Below, piece by piece: positions 52,501 through 60,308 of a stretch of DNA of 64,000 nucleotides. Both the position numbers and the translations under genes were made by a program. Below the pieces are notes generated by a model, which made no database searches, had not been told where the DNA came from, and was given only the letters and a program-made list of their open reading frames with translations. This DNA is from Propionibacteriaceae bacterium (lineage in GTDB: Bacteria > Actinomycetota > Actinomycetes > Propionibacteriales > Propionibacteriaceae): positions 35,642 through 99,641 of the forward strand of contig JAISHO010000010.1 in assembly GCA_031262485.1 (NCBI GenBank). The letters are read 5' to 3'. Position 1 is the first letter of the stretch. Every line of letters begins with the position of its first letter.

Positions 52501-54821
52501 GTTTCGAGGGCCCCGGGATGTACCGCGACGCCATCACCGACCCCGCGCTCATCACCGACCTCGCCATCAACGAGGTCTCGACGGAGGGCACGTTGGCCGA
52601 CGAGGACGACTGGATCGAGCTCTACAACGGTGGCACCTCCTTCGTCGTGCTCGACGACGGCGTCCGCCTGTGGCGCGAAGGAACCTCGGGTGACAACCAC
52701 ACGTTCGACAATCTCGTCGTGCCGCCGGGGGCCTATCGCATCCTGCACGCCGACGAGAAACCGGACAAGGGCAACGATCACCTCGACTTCGATCTCAAGA
52801 AGAAGGGCACGTTGACCCTAGCCGAGCCGTCGGCGGACGATCCGTCCGTGGCGGGCCGCGTCATCGATTCCTTCACTTATGGTGAACAGGTCTTCACGCA
52901 AACCCACGCCCGCAAGCCCGATGGCGCTGCGACGATCGCGCTCATGGCCGAGGAGACGTATGGCTTCTCCAACGACGAGGCGCTCGAGAAGTACGCCATC
53001 ACGTTCGACCACGACCGCGGTGTCTACCCGACGGGCTTCGACTTGGTGTTGACCGGCCAGGAGGGCACGACGATCCGCTACACGCTCGACGGCACGACGC
53101 CGACGGCCGATCACGGCATCGTCTACGAGGGCACGATCACTATCGCTGAGACATGTGTGGTGCGCGCGATCTCCTACGACGCCAACGGCACCTCCACACC
53201 GGCGACGAACACCTACGTGTTGCAAGACAACCTGAAGAATGAGCAGACAGTGTCCAACCGGTGGCGGGCGGCCAACAAGGCGACGATCGACGACGCGATC
53301 TACGCCGAGGCGCTGGCGGCTTTGCCGGTGGTGTCGATCTCCTCGGACACCGAAGAGGTCTCGCACTCCGCGAACGCCGACTATGTGCCGAGTTACTTCG
53401 AGTTCATTCCCGAGGTCGGCTCCACCGATGAGGACTTCGCGTCCTACAACGGTGTCAAGCGGTTCGGGCAGGTGTCGGCCAGCCAGTTCAACTCCGGCAT
53501 CGCCGTCCGCTTCAAGAAGGACTATGGCGCCGGCAAGGCGAAGTACGCCTTCTTCGAGGACTTCGCAGGCCAGCCGTACGGTTTGTCCGACAAGCAGGGC
53601 AAACTGGAACTGCATGAAGGCCAGGACGGGCCGCAATCCACCATTTACAATCTCGGCGACAACCGGTACGACGAGATGGTGACCCGTCGGCTCTCCAACG
53701 AGATGGGGATCTTCGACTCCCACGTCCGCTATGTCAACTACTTCTACAACGGTGAGTACATGGGCATCAAGTCGATGCGCGAGGACTTCGGAGCCCACAC
53801 CTTCGACGTCTACTTCGACATCGACAACGATGAATTCACGAAGGTGAGTTTCCAGGACGCCTACTTCCGCCCCGGAAACATTGAGGAGGGAGACGGCGAC
53901 GAGGCGATCTTGGATCTCATCCAGGACGTCGTCGCCAGCCGCGACCTCCAGGAAGCGAAGAAGTACATCGACATCGACAACTACATCCGCAACCACATAC
54001 TTTTCATGTTCATCGACACGGAGAACGAGTTCAACGGCATCGTCCAGAACAATGTCGCCGATGGTGGGATGAGGATGATGTTCAACGTCAACGACTCCGA
54101 CGGCGCCTTCTACAACAACGGAAACGGTTCGGCGACGGGTGACCCGAGCACGACAGCGTCCGGTCTCGCCGGCGGCGGCGGCACCTACCGCTACAAGTGG
54201 CTCTACAACACCACCTCACGCAACGGGGCGGGCAACATCTTCAACGCCTTCTCCGGGATCTCCACGACGACCGCATCCGATGACAACCTCGAGTTCCGCA
54301 CGATCGTCAAGGATCGGGTGCTCGAGTTGATCGGCGAGGCCAGCGGCGACTTCCGCGGCGCCGAGGGCGCGCCGTTGTCCGTCGACAATGTGACCGAGAT
54401 CCTCAAGCAGGAGCAAGCCACCCTCGACGTGCCGTATCGCCTCGACGCCGCTTTCATGGCCGATAATGCGAACATCTACCAGGATTGGCTGGAGAACAAC
54501 GCCAAGGTGCTCAACCAGGTCAACGACCGGGTCGCGTTCAACCTCGAACGGTGGGCCTACTACGGCATGACCCACACGCTCGCTCCCGTCACAGCGACGA
54601 GCGACGAGGCCGGTTCGGTGCTCACCAGCGCCGACGAGTCGGTGGCGATCTTCTACACGCTCGACGGCTCCGATCCGCTCGGCGCCAACGGCGCGGCGCC
54701 CGGAGAGGACGGCGCCAACCCGTCAGCCCTCGTCTATCAAGGCGAGACGCTCCCGGTCGGGGCGACGATCACCGCTCGGGCTCACACCACAGGGAACTGG
54801 GGGCCGCTCACCATGATGTAA
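49542..54821 (+). CDS. Giant secreted CotH-like protein with paired repeat, lamin-tail and chitobiase-type domains
   Basis: 1,759 aa with a signal peptide (LAVTLTAAVVAATGLSLTPL, cut near AQAEAAE). Domain order: a DNRLRE/CBM96-like pair (~50-215, ~224-400), lamin-tail-like (~410-480, VVVNEAALSGDKPWVELYNG), chitobiase-like beta-sandwich (~550-630, HYTLDGSDPDALTG); then the same set again (~643-1230; LAINEVSTEGTLADEDDWIE, RYTLDGTTPTADHG). A CotH-kinase-like domain (~1253-1620) with SMREDFG and MMFNVNDSDGAFYNN follows, and a third chitobiase-like unit ends the protein. No LPXTG anchor. CotH proteins are atypical kinases; the flanking modules suggest binding to glycans or the cell surface. Confidence 0.85.
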   Translation: MHTTTRRPPGPARRLAVTLTAAVVAATGLSLTPLAPPAQAEAAEPFTFTNTYAIATGNDDAMANGTRVNLTSSGEYLHGAYSSTLRYDNYLRFTGVELPADAVIQDASIDFTVRDAAPDPSSFDIYAETGLGAAFTSEPASFDRTWNETPATWQTTPMAVGDIATFSVAAALIDAARQAVPERTDYVFKIVGLTPEARFVARSYNGSAAAAPQLTVTYTSANGRADVRVAATNDDAEEYGAGNAIALENSMEIGGYWGSSLTAGYKEIAGFRFPSVDLPEQAEITDAHIEFTVDDTGPADRTSDIVIRSELGDAAAYTTQAGSISARSYTNQSVTWTQDSFTETGVVIRTPNLASVIDENRVRGWENGNAMAFMLDGDDYIGAVYPAGAAQNRRARLVIDYVAGQGPSSSIVTDPSLIDAVVVNEAALSGDKPWVELYNGSTQAVLLDEDFSLSDTADDTTKGVLDNVYIPAQGFAIVYLDGSTGAGSTGYLADPNAAAVTLARDGDVVSTLESHTTRATETVGRFTDGAAEIVTFTGGGTPGSSNDGAATALHYVVTPASGVYDDPFEVTIDADFPATVHYTLDGSDPDALTGTPYTGPIAISEEQTQLKVFVDAGAGGNSGVVTYSYWVGLPEAATEQKATSRIATGDDDAMANESRVNLTSSGEYLDGSYSSSLSYDNYLRFTGVTLPTDAIVTDARIVWTMRDNAPSEGQLAVSGETGPGNQLTSQPATYAARSFTSPVTMTTPVLSAGATYTSDNIASIVTEMFAANANRSSYVFKVAGLTPDVPFVARSYNGSAALAPTLELTFYSTRGSSTTATTGNDDVEEYGTNDTIARSGSLQIGGYYSTSLVPAYQQSTGFRFPAVTLPQDATLTNAYIEFTTYADGGQDRTSHMTITSELGDAPAYTTTAGDLSNREYTATSVDWTATSFTENLGKVRTPDLSSIIDENRLLGWQDGQAMAFRVDGDNFIGGVYEGSAVLRLEYSFEGPGMYRDAITDPALITDLAINEVSTEGTLADEDDWIELYNGGTSFVVLDDGVRLWREGTSGDNHTFDNLVVPPGAYRILHADEKPDKGNDHLDFDLKKKGTLTLAEPSADDPSVAGRVIDSFTYGEQVFTQTHARKPDGAATIALMAEETYGFSNDEALEKYAITFDHDRGVYPTGFDLVLTGQEGTTIRYTLDGTTPTADHGIVYEGTITIAETCVVRAISYDANGTSTPATNTYVLQDNLKNEQTVSNRWRAANKATIDDAIYAEALAALPVVSISSDTEEVSHSANADYVPSYFEFIPEVGSTDEDFASYNGVKRFGQVSASQFNSGIAVRFKKDYGAGKAKYAFFEDFAGQPYGLSDKQGKLELHEGQDGPQSTIYNLGDNRYDEMVTRRLSNEMGIFDSHVRYVNYFYNGEYMGIKSMREDFGAHTFDVYFDIDNDEFTKVSFQDAYFRPGNIEEGDGDEAILDLIQDVVASRDLQEAKKYIDIDNYIRNHILFMFIDTENEFNGIVQNNVADGGMRMMFNVNDSDGAFYNNGNGSATGDPSTTASGLAGGGGTYRYKWLYNTTSRNGAGNIFNAFSGISTTTASDDNLEFRTIVKDRVLELIGEASGDFRGAEGAPLSVDNVTEILKQEQATLDVPYRLDAAFMADNANIYQDWLENNAKVLNQVNDRVAFNLERWAYYGMTHTLAPVTATSDEAGSVLTSADESVAIFYTLDGSDPLGANGAAPGEDGANPSALVYQGETLPVGATITARAHTTGNWGPLTMM

Positions 54822-54867
54822 ACTTACAATGAGCCTTTCTCCAACAGGGGAATGCCTCTCCATAGAT

Positions 54868-54906
54868 AGGTGGGCGTCGGTGAGTGGCCGGCGCCCACCT
54901 TTATGT
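54868..54906. terminator. Bidirectional terminator between convergent genes
   Basis: A 13-bp stem (AGGTGGGCGTCGG at 54868-54880 paired with 54888-54900, one G-U pair), a 7-nt loop and trailing tttat, between the stop of the CotH-like gene and that of the permease. Confidence 0.85.
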
Positions 54907-54926
54907 CGGGACCTGCGCCCCTCGCG

Positions 54927-55949
54927 TCACTTGATCCCCGTCGTCGCGAACCCCTTGATGAGGTAACGCTGCCCGACGAGGAAGATGATGAACAAGGGGA
55001 CGAGCGAGACGACGGACATGGCGAACATCGAGCCGAAGTCGCTGCTCGACTGGGCGTCGATGAAGCCCTTGAGGGCGACGGAGACGGGGAACATCTCGGG
55101 GACGCGCAGGTAGATGAGCGGGGCGAAGAAGTCGCCCCAGGTCCAGATGAAGGTGAAGATCGTCGCCGTCGCCAACGCCGGAACCATGAGCGGGAGTGTG
55201 ATTTGAGCGTAGGAGCGCAACTGCCCGGCGCCGTCGATCTTGGCCGCCTCGAAGATCTCCTTGGGCAAAGCGCGGATGAATTGCACCATGAGGAAGATGA
55301 AGAAGGCGTCGGTGGCGAGCAACTTCGGCACTAACAACGGAAGGAAGGTGTTGACCCAGCCCAGTTCGCGGAAGATGGTGAACTGCGGCACCAACACCAC
55401 CTGGAACGGCAACATGATCGTCATGAGCATGATGGCGAAGTAGATATTCCGTCCGACGAATCTGAGCCGGGCGAAGGCGTAAGCCGCCAGCGAGCAGGAG
55501 ATGAGATTGCCGACGATGGCGCCGAGAGACAACAGCAACGAGTTGAAGAGGAACTGGCTGAAGGGGAACTGGAGGTCGTTCCAGCCGTTGACATAGTTCT
55601 CGAACGTCACCGTCTCGGGGATGAGGCTGAGATTGCGGAAGATCTCGTCGTTCGGCTTGAAGCTCGACGACACCAACCACAGCAAGGGATAAATCATGAT
55701 GACCGAGGCGGCGATGAGAAGGACGTGCTTGAGCACGGAGATCCAGCGTCGCCGACGTCGGCGGGATGCGGCGTGGGGCAGGGCGCGCAGCGGTTCGCGG
55801 GCTGGAAGGGCGCTAGCATCCCCGGAGCGCGCCAAGGTCGCCGTGGCCGCAGAGATTGGTGCGCCAGATGCGGTGGGTACGCCGCTGGTCGTGGTCGTCG
55901 TCGAGGGGGTGCGGCCGTCGTCCGCTGGTGTGGTGTTGTTCGTCGTCAT
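54927..55949 (-). CDS. Carbohydrate ABC transporter permease (MalG/UgpE type)
   Basis: 340 aa. The N-terminal ~65 residues are Thr/Ala/Arg-rich and cytoplasmic; the first helix is VLLIASVIMIYPLLWLVSSS. The permease signature EAAKIDGAGQLRSYAQITLPLMVPAL (EAA loop) is complete, followed by FTFIWTWGDFFAPLIYL. Pairs with the permease just upstream (56001-56957). The ATPase is not in this locus and is probably a shared MsiK-type subunit encoded elsewhere, as is usual in actinobacteria. Confidence 0.92.
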   Translation of the reverse strand: MTTNNTTPADDGRTPSTTTTTSGVPTASGAPISAATATLARSGDASALPAREPLRALPHAASRRRRRRWISVLKHVLLIAASVIMIYPLLWLVSSSFKPNDEIFRNLSLIPETVTFENYVNGWNDLQFPFSQFLFNSLLLSLGAIVGNLISCSLAAYAFARLRFVGRNIYFAIMLMTIMLPFQVVLVPQFTIFRELGWVNTFLPLLVPKLLATDAFFIFLMVQFIRALPKEIFEAAKIDGAGQLRSYAQITLPLMVPALATATIFTFIWTWGDFFAPLIYLRVPEMFPVSVALKGFIDAQSSSDFGSMFAMSVVSLVPLFIIFLVGQRYLIKGFATTGIK

Positions 55950-56000
55950 CGTCGTGTCCCGTCGTCGAAGGTCCTCGTCTCGTGTGTGTCGTGGTTCGGA

Positions 56001-56957
56001 TCAGTCGTCATAGAACACCCAGAATTTCGAGAACCAGAAGTTGACGGCGGTGAACCCGGCGATGACGATGAGGAGGAACCAGGCCATGGCCGAGGCGTAC
56101 CCCATGTCGTATTCGAGGAAGCCGGTGCGGTAGAGGAAGAGGGTGTAGAACATCGTCGAGTCGGCCGGCCCGCCGGTGCCGCCGGAGACGACGTAAGCCT
56201 GGGTGAAGGTCTGGAACGCGAAGATGATCTGCAAGACGAGGTTGAAGAAGACGATCGGCGTCAGCAGCGGCAGTGTGATGGAGAAGAACTGACGTTGCTT
56301 GCTAGCGCCGTCCATCTGGGCGGCCTCGTAGTACATGTCGGGGATCTGCCGCAGCCCGGCGAGGAAGATGATCATGGGCGAGCCGAAGGTCCAGATGTGG
56401 AGGATGATGATCGTCCACAAGGCATATTCGGGGTGGCCGATCCACCCGGGGGCGTCCTCCCAGCCGAAGAAGGCTAAGGCCGCGTTGACAAGGCCATCCT
56501 TGCCGAAGACTTGGCGCCAGAGGATGGCGATGGCGACGGAGCCGCCCATGAGGCTGGGCAGATAGAAGATCGAGCGGTAGAACGCCAGACCCTTGAGCCC
56601 GCGATCGAGGACGAGCGCGAGGAGCAAAGCGAAGAGCAACTGCAACGGCACTGAGATGACAACATATTGGACAGTGACGCGGAAGGAGTTCCAGAAGGCC
56701 GCGTCGGAGAACATATCGCGGTAGTTGTCTAAGCCGATGAAGGGTGGCGGATCCTTGAGGGGGGATTTCAGCAAGTTGTAGTCAGTGAACGACAAATACA
56801 ACGACGCCAACATCGGGCCGATTGTGAAAATGACAATGCCGATAAACCAGGGCAAGAGGAAGAGGTGGCCGGCCAGATTGTCCGGTTTCTTCTCCTTGTA
56901 ACCCTTGTTGCGCTTCGCGTCTTTAGCCAGCGTGCGCAATTCTTGCAAACTGCTCAA
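56001..56957 (-). CDS. Carbohydrate ABC transporter permease (MalF/UgpA type)
   Basis: 318 aa with six predicted helices, beginning LAGHLFLLPWFIGIVIFTIGPMLASL. The EAA loop reads YEAAQMDGASKQRQFFSITLPLLTPIVFFN. The start is TTG at 56957 with AAGGAGG upstream. Followed at 51 bp by the second permease; divergent from the binding-protein gene at 57331. Confidence 0.92.
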   Translation of the reverse strand: MSSLQELRTLAKDAKRNKGYKEKKPDNLAGHLFLLPWFIGIVIFTIGPMLASLYLSFTDYNLLKSPLKDPPPFIGLDNYRDMFSDAAFWNSFRVTVQYVVISVPLQLLFALLLALVLDRGLKGLAFYRSIFYLPSLMGGSVAIAILWRQVFGKDGLVNAALAFFGWEDAPGWIGHPEYALWTIIILHIWTFGSPMIIFLAGLRQIPDMYYEAAQMDGASKQRQFFSITLPLLTPIVFFNLVLQIIFAFQTFTQAYVVSGGTGGPADSTMFYTLFLYRTGFLEYDMGYASAMAWFLLIVIAGFTAVNFWFSKFWVFYDD

Positions 56958-57194
56958 CGTCCGGACCTCCTTGTCACCCGGATGCGTCGCTTCCGTCCCT
57001 CAAGCGTGTTTCATTGGTTGGCCCGCTGGAGCCCGTTCGCCGGCATTGGCTTGCGGGACGCGCCCTGGGACGGGAGCGACGGTCAGCGATTTCTCGGATT
57101 ATTGACGACGATATTCGTCCTGGTCAAGCTCCCTCGGACCTCGGTGGAGGTCGCTCGATGAGAATGACGACGCCTCGCGCGCGTCACTCACGCG

Positions 57195-57213
57195 TGAGCG
57201 AAAGTTTCGCTCA
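57195..57213. promoter_or_regulatory. LacI-family operator TGAGCGAAA-G-TTTCGCTCA
   Basis: A perfect 19-bp palindrome with a central G, typical of LacI-family sugar repressors. A second short palindrome, CTCACGCGTGAG, overlaps its left edge at 57187-57198. It lies between two divergent transport genes, so both could be controlled from here. Confidence 0.75.
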
Positions 57214-57256
57214 GATTGCCGTGACTGAATCGTTATAATCCGTTATCGGAAAACTG

Positions 57257-57285
57257 TTGACAGTGACCACGTCCCGTCGGATACT
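57257..57285 (+). promoter_or_regulatory. Promoter of the sugar-binding protein gene
   Basis: TTGACA at 57257-57262 and GATACT at 57280-57285 with 17 bp between, 45 bp before the start codon. A perfect TATAAT at 57234-57239 just upstream has no good -35 and may serve a second start. Confidence 0.55.
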
Positions 57286-57330
57286 TTTCGAACATCCTTC
57301 CCATCGGATCATCGATCAGGAGGCGCAACG

Positions 57331-58656
57331 ATGCGTACCAACAAACGTGCGGCCGGATTCGCCGGCCTCGCACTCGCTCTTTCTTTGACGCTGGCCGGCT
57401 GCGGCAGTTCGTCGGACGACGGCTCCGGCGACTCCACGACGGACGACGGCTCCGGCGGCGACGTCACCCTCGAGATGTCGTGGTGGGGCGACGACACCCG
57501 CGCCGCCCTCTTCGCCGAAGTCATCGACCTGTTCGAGGCGGCCAACCCGGGCATCACGGTGACGGAGACGCCGGTCGGCAGCCCCGACGACCTCTTCAAC
57601 CGCCTCGCCACCGACTTCGCCTCCGGCGGCGAGACGGCCCCGGACGTCTTCGCCCTCGGCGGCGCCAAGCCACAGGAGTATGGCGACGCCGGCGCGCTGC
57701 TCGACCTCGACACCGTCGCCGACATCGCCGAGATCAGCAAGTACCCGGAGTTCTCGCTGACGAACGCCATGGTCAATGACAAGCTCTACGGCCTGCCCAC
57801 CGGCGGCAACGCGACCGCCGCTTTCGTCAACACCGACATCCTCGCCCAGGCCGGCATCACCGTGCCGACCGACGCGTGGACGTGGGACGACTTCGTGACC
57901 ATGGCGAACCAGGTCGGCTCGGCCGGTTTGACGAACGCGCAAGGCCAGCCGATCTACGGCGTCGATCTGCGCATCCAAGACATCATGGGCACCTACACCG
58001 GCCAGATGACCGAGTTCGGCATGTACACCTGGGAGGGCACGCTCGGCGTGACGGCCGACGACATCGCCTCCTGGTACGACATCGAGGTCAAGCTGCGCGA
58101 CGGCGGCGGCCTGCCCGACCCGACGATCGTCACGGCCGGCTGGAATCTCCCGCCCGACCAGCAGCTTTACACCCTCGGCCAGGCCGCCTTCACCTTCGGC
58201 TACTCGAACCTCATCGCGACCTACGCCGGCGGAGGCGAGACGATCATGCTGACCCCGCCGACGAACACGGACAAGACGGGCGTCTCTCTGCTGCCGTCGG
58301 CCTTCTGGTCGATCAACGCCGCCACCGCGCACCCGGAGGAGGCGGCCAAGCTCATGAGCTGGTTCCTCAACGAGCCCGCCGCAGCTGAACTGATCCTCGA
58401 CACCCGTGGCGTCCCCTTCAACCCGGACATCGCCGCCGTCGTCTCCCCGCTGTTGACGGGCCCGAGCCAGCAGGCCGCCGAATACGTCGAGGTGGTCTTG
58501 GATTCCGGCGAGGTCGCCCCGCCGCAGCCCAACGGTGGCGCCAACATGAACAAGTACTGCCAAGATGGCGAGTCCGATGTGCTCTTCGGCAGCAAGACAC
58601 CGCAAGAGGCCGGCGCCGATTGGGTCGCCAAGCTTGGAGCCGACCTCGAAGGATGA
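57331..58656 (+). CDS. Extracellular sugar-binding lipoprotein (family 1 solute-binding protein)
   Basis: 441 aa. Signal peptide with lipobox LAGC (Cys21 region), then a Ser/Asp/Gly-rich linker and the family-1 fold (LEMSWWGDDTRAALFAEVIDLFEAANPGI, YGLPTGGNATAAFVNTDIL, FTFGYSNLIATYAGGG). Aromatic residues typical of oligosaccharide binding are common. AGGAGG 8 bases before ATG. The stop overlaps the start of the glycosidase that follows (ATGA), so transport and hydrolysis genes are coupled. Confidence 0.93.
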   Translation: MRTNKRAAGFAGLALALSLTLAGCGSSSDDGSGDSTTDDGSGGDVTLEMSWWGDDTRAALFAEVIDLFEAANPGITVTETPVGSPDDLFNRLATDFASGGETAPDVFALGGAKPQEYGDAGALLDLDTVADIAEISKYPEFSLTNAMVNDKLYGLPTGGNATAAFVNTDILAQAGITVPTDAWTWDDFVTMANQVGSAGLTNAQGQPIYGVDLRIQDIMGTYTGQMTEFGMYTWEGTLGVTADDIASWYDIEVKLRDGGGLPDPTIVTAGWNLPPDQQLYTLGQAAFTFGYSNLIATYAGGGETIMLTPPTNTDKTGVSLLPSAFWSINAATAHPEEAAKLMSWFLNEPAAAELILDTRGVPFNPDIAAVVSPLLTGPSQQAAEYVEVVLDSGEVAPPQPNGGANMNKYCQDGESDVLFGSKTPQEAGADWVAKLGADLEG

Positions 58657-60299
58657 GCGTCACCGCTGACATTCTCGACGCGTTGCGGGCGGCCGATCCC
58701 GCTCCCGGCGGTGTTCCTCGTGAGTATCCGCTGGGGGCCGGGTTGGCCGCCCGCGGCGTCGCGTTCGTGGCCGAGGAACGCTGGGAGCGGCGCTGGCACG
58801 AGGCGATCGCGGAGTTGGCCGAGTGTGTTCGCCCCGTCGGCGGCGATCCCGAGCCGATCCTGACGGAAGGCGGCGTCTACCCCGGCGCGTGGCTCGAGAG
58901 CACGGCGACGATTAGCGCCGAGGTGGTGGATCGGTTCGCCCCGGAGGTCACCCGGGCGACGCATCTGCGCTTGGCCCGGGCGCAGCGCGACGATGGATTG
59001 CTGCCGTACAAGGTCACCGACTTCGGGTCTGGGTTCTCCCAGATACAAATGGTCACGCCACTGGCTCGGTGCGTATGGCGGCATCATCAAGCCACCGGGG
59101 GCGGTGATCTCGCATATCTTCGGGAGATGTACCGGGCGATGAGCCGGATGGACGTGTGGTTGTCTGAGCACCGCGACACCCGGGGCTCCGGTGGAGTGGA
59201 GGCGTTCTGCACCTTCGACACCGGCCATGACGCCAGTCCGCGCTTCTGGTTCGCGCCGAACCGTTGCCCGGATGGGGACGCCGCGATCTTCGACGGCACC
59301 GTCGCCGGGTTGCCGTACATCGCCCCGGATTTGACGGCCAACGTCGCCTGTCAGCGCGAGCACTTGGGACGGATCTCGGCGGCTCTTGGCGAGGCCGCAG
59401 CGCCGTGGTCGCAGTTGGCCGAAGGGTCGTGGTCAGCGCTCCTTGCTCGGTGCTGCGACGGATCCGATGGCCTCTTCTACGATCTCGATGCGACGGAGAG
59501 CTTCGTCCGAGTGCGTTCGGATGTGCTGATGCGCGTGCTGGCCTGCCAACCGGGCGCCAGAGTTGACGCCGACGCCCTTCTCGCCTCCCAGCTCATGAAC
59601 ACGCGTGGTTTCCTCACCCCGCACGGGTGGACGTCGATCGCCCTCGACGATCCGCGTTTCAATCCGGATTATCAGCGCAACAGTTGGGGCGGCCCCATCA
59701 ACATGCTGACGATGCTGCGCGCCCCCGACGCCTTCGAAGGCACAAGCCACGTCGCTGAACTCGCCCTCGTCGAGACGGGCGCGCTCGCCGCACTGGCCCG
59801 GGCCGACCGCTTCCCCCAGTGCCTCGACCCGTTCAGCGGCGACGCTGGCTTCACCGAGTGTTATTCGCCCGCCCTCCTCTTCTTCCTCGATGCGTTGGAA
59901 CGCACGTGCGGCATCCTTCCCCGCCCCAACGGATCGGTGTGGTTGTCCGCCTTGCCGCCGACGCGGCTGACGGCCCCCGACGGCCCGCCTCCCACCTGGA
60001 CCGGTCACACCCGCCGCATCCGAGGAACCCGCTACGAACTGGCCTGCGCCGACGACGAGGCGATCGCCACCCGCGACGGAGAACTGTGGTTGCGCTGGCC
60101 CCGAGGCTGGCGCGTCGAACTCAACCGCGACGGCGAAGTCGCCGCCGTCACCGGCCTGGCCGCGACTCCCGTCGAGGGTGAACTCGAGATCGCCGGGCGC
60201 GTCATCCCCCTCGCCCTCGTCCCCAACGAACGTGTCACCCTCCGCGACGGCGCGATCACCGGTCGAGCCGGAGCGACGTTCATCCCGCCACAGTATTAA
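58653..60299 (+). CDS. Putative cytoplasmic glycoside hydrolase with an (alpha/alpha)6-type fold (GH63/MGH1-like)
   Basis: 548 aa, starting in a 4-nt overlap with the binding protein. WLESTATISAEVVDRFAPEV, DDGLLPYKVTDFGSGFSQIQMVTPLA, YRAMSRMDVWLSEHRDTRGSGG and NSWGGPINMLTML have the spacing of GH63/GH37-like toroid glycosidases, in which WRGP-type loops and a Glu/Asp pair form the active site. Exact family and substrate are not certain. No signal peptide, so it should act on imported oligosaccharide. Confidence 0.65.
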   Translation: MSVTADILDALRAADPAPGGVPREYPLGAGLAARGVAFVAEERWERRWHEAIAELAECVRPVGGDPEPILTEGGVYPGAWLESTATISAEVVDRFAPEVTRATHLRLARAQRDDGLLPYKVTDFGSGFSQIQMVTPLARCVWRHHQATGGGDLAYLREMYRAMSRMDVWLSEHRDTRGSGGVEAFCTFDTGHDASPRFWFAPNRCPDGDAAIFDGTVAGLPYIAPDLTANVACQREHLGRISAALGEAAAPWSQLAEGSWSALLARCCDGSDGLFYDLDATESFVRVRSDVLMRVLACQPGARVDADALLASQLMNTRGFLTPHGWTSIALDDPRFNPDYQRNSWGGPINMLTMLRAPDAFEGTSHVAELALVETGALAALARADRFPQCLDPFSGDAGFTECYSPALLFFLDALERTCGILPRPNGSVWLSALPPTRLTAPDGPPPTWTGHTRRIRGTRYELACADDEAIATRDGELWLRWPRGWRVELNRDGEVAAVTGLAATPVEGELEIAGRVIPLALVPNERVTLRDGAITGRAGATFIPPQY

Positions 60300-60308
60300 G
60301 AGGAAAAT

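Larger units (their letters stand above)
56958..57330. other. Divergent control region of the oligosaccharide locus
   Basis: About 370 bp between the divergent permease and binding-protein genes. It contains a LacI-type operator (57195-57213), a TATAAT (57234-57239) and a TTGACA-17-GATACT promoter (57257-57285), listed separately; nothing coding is supported. Confidence 0.6.
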
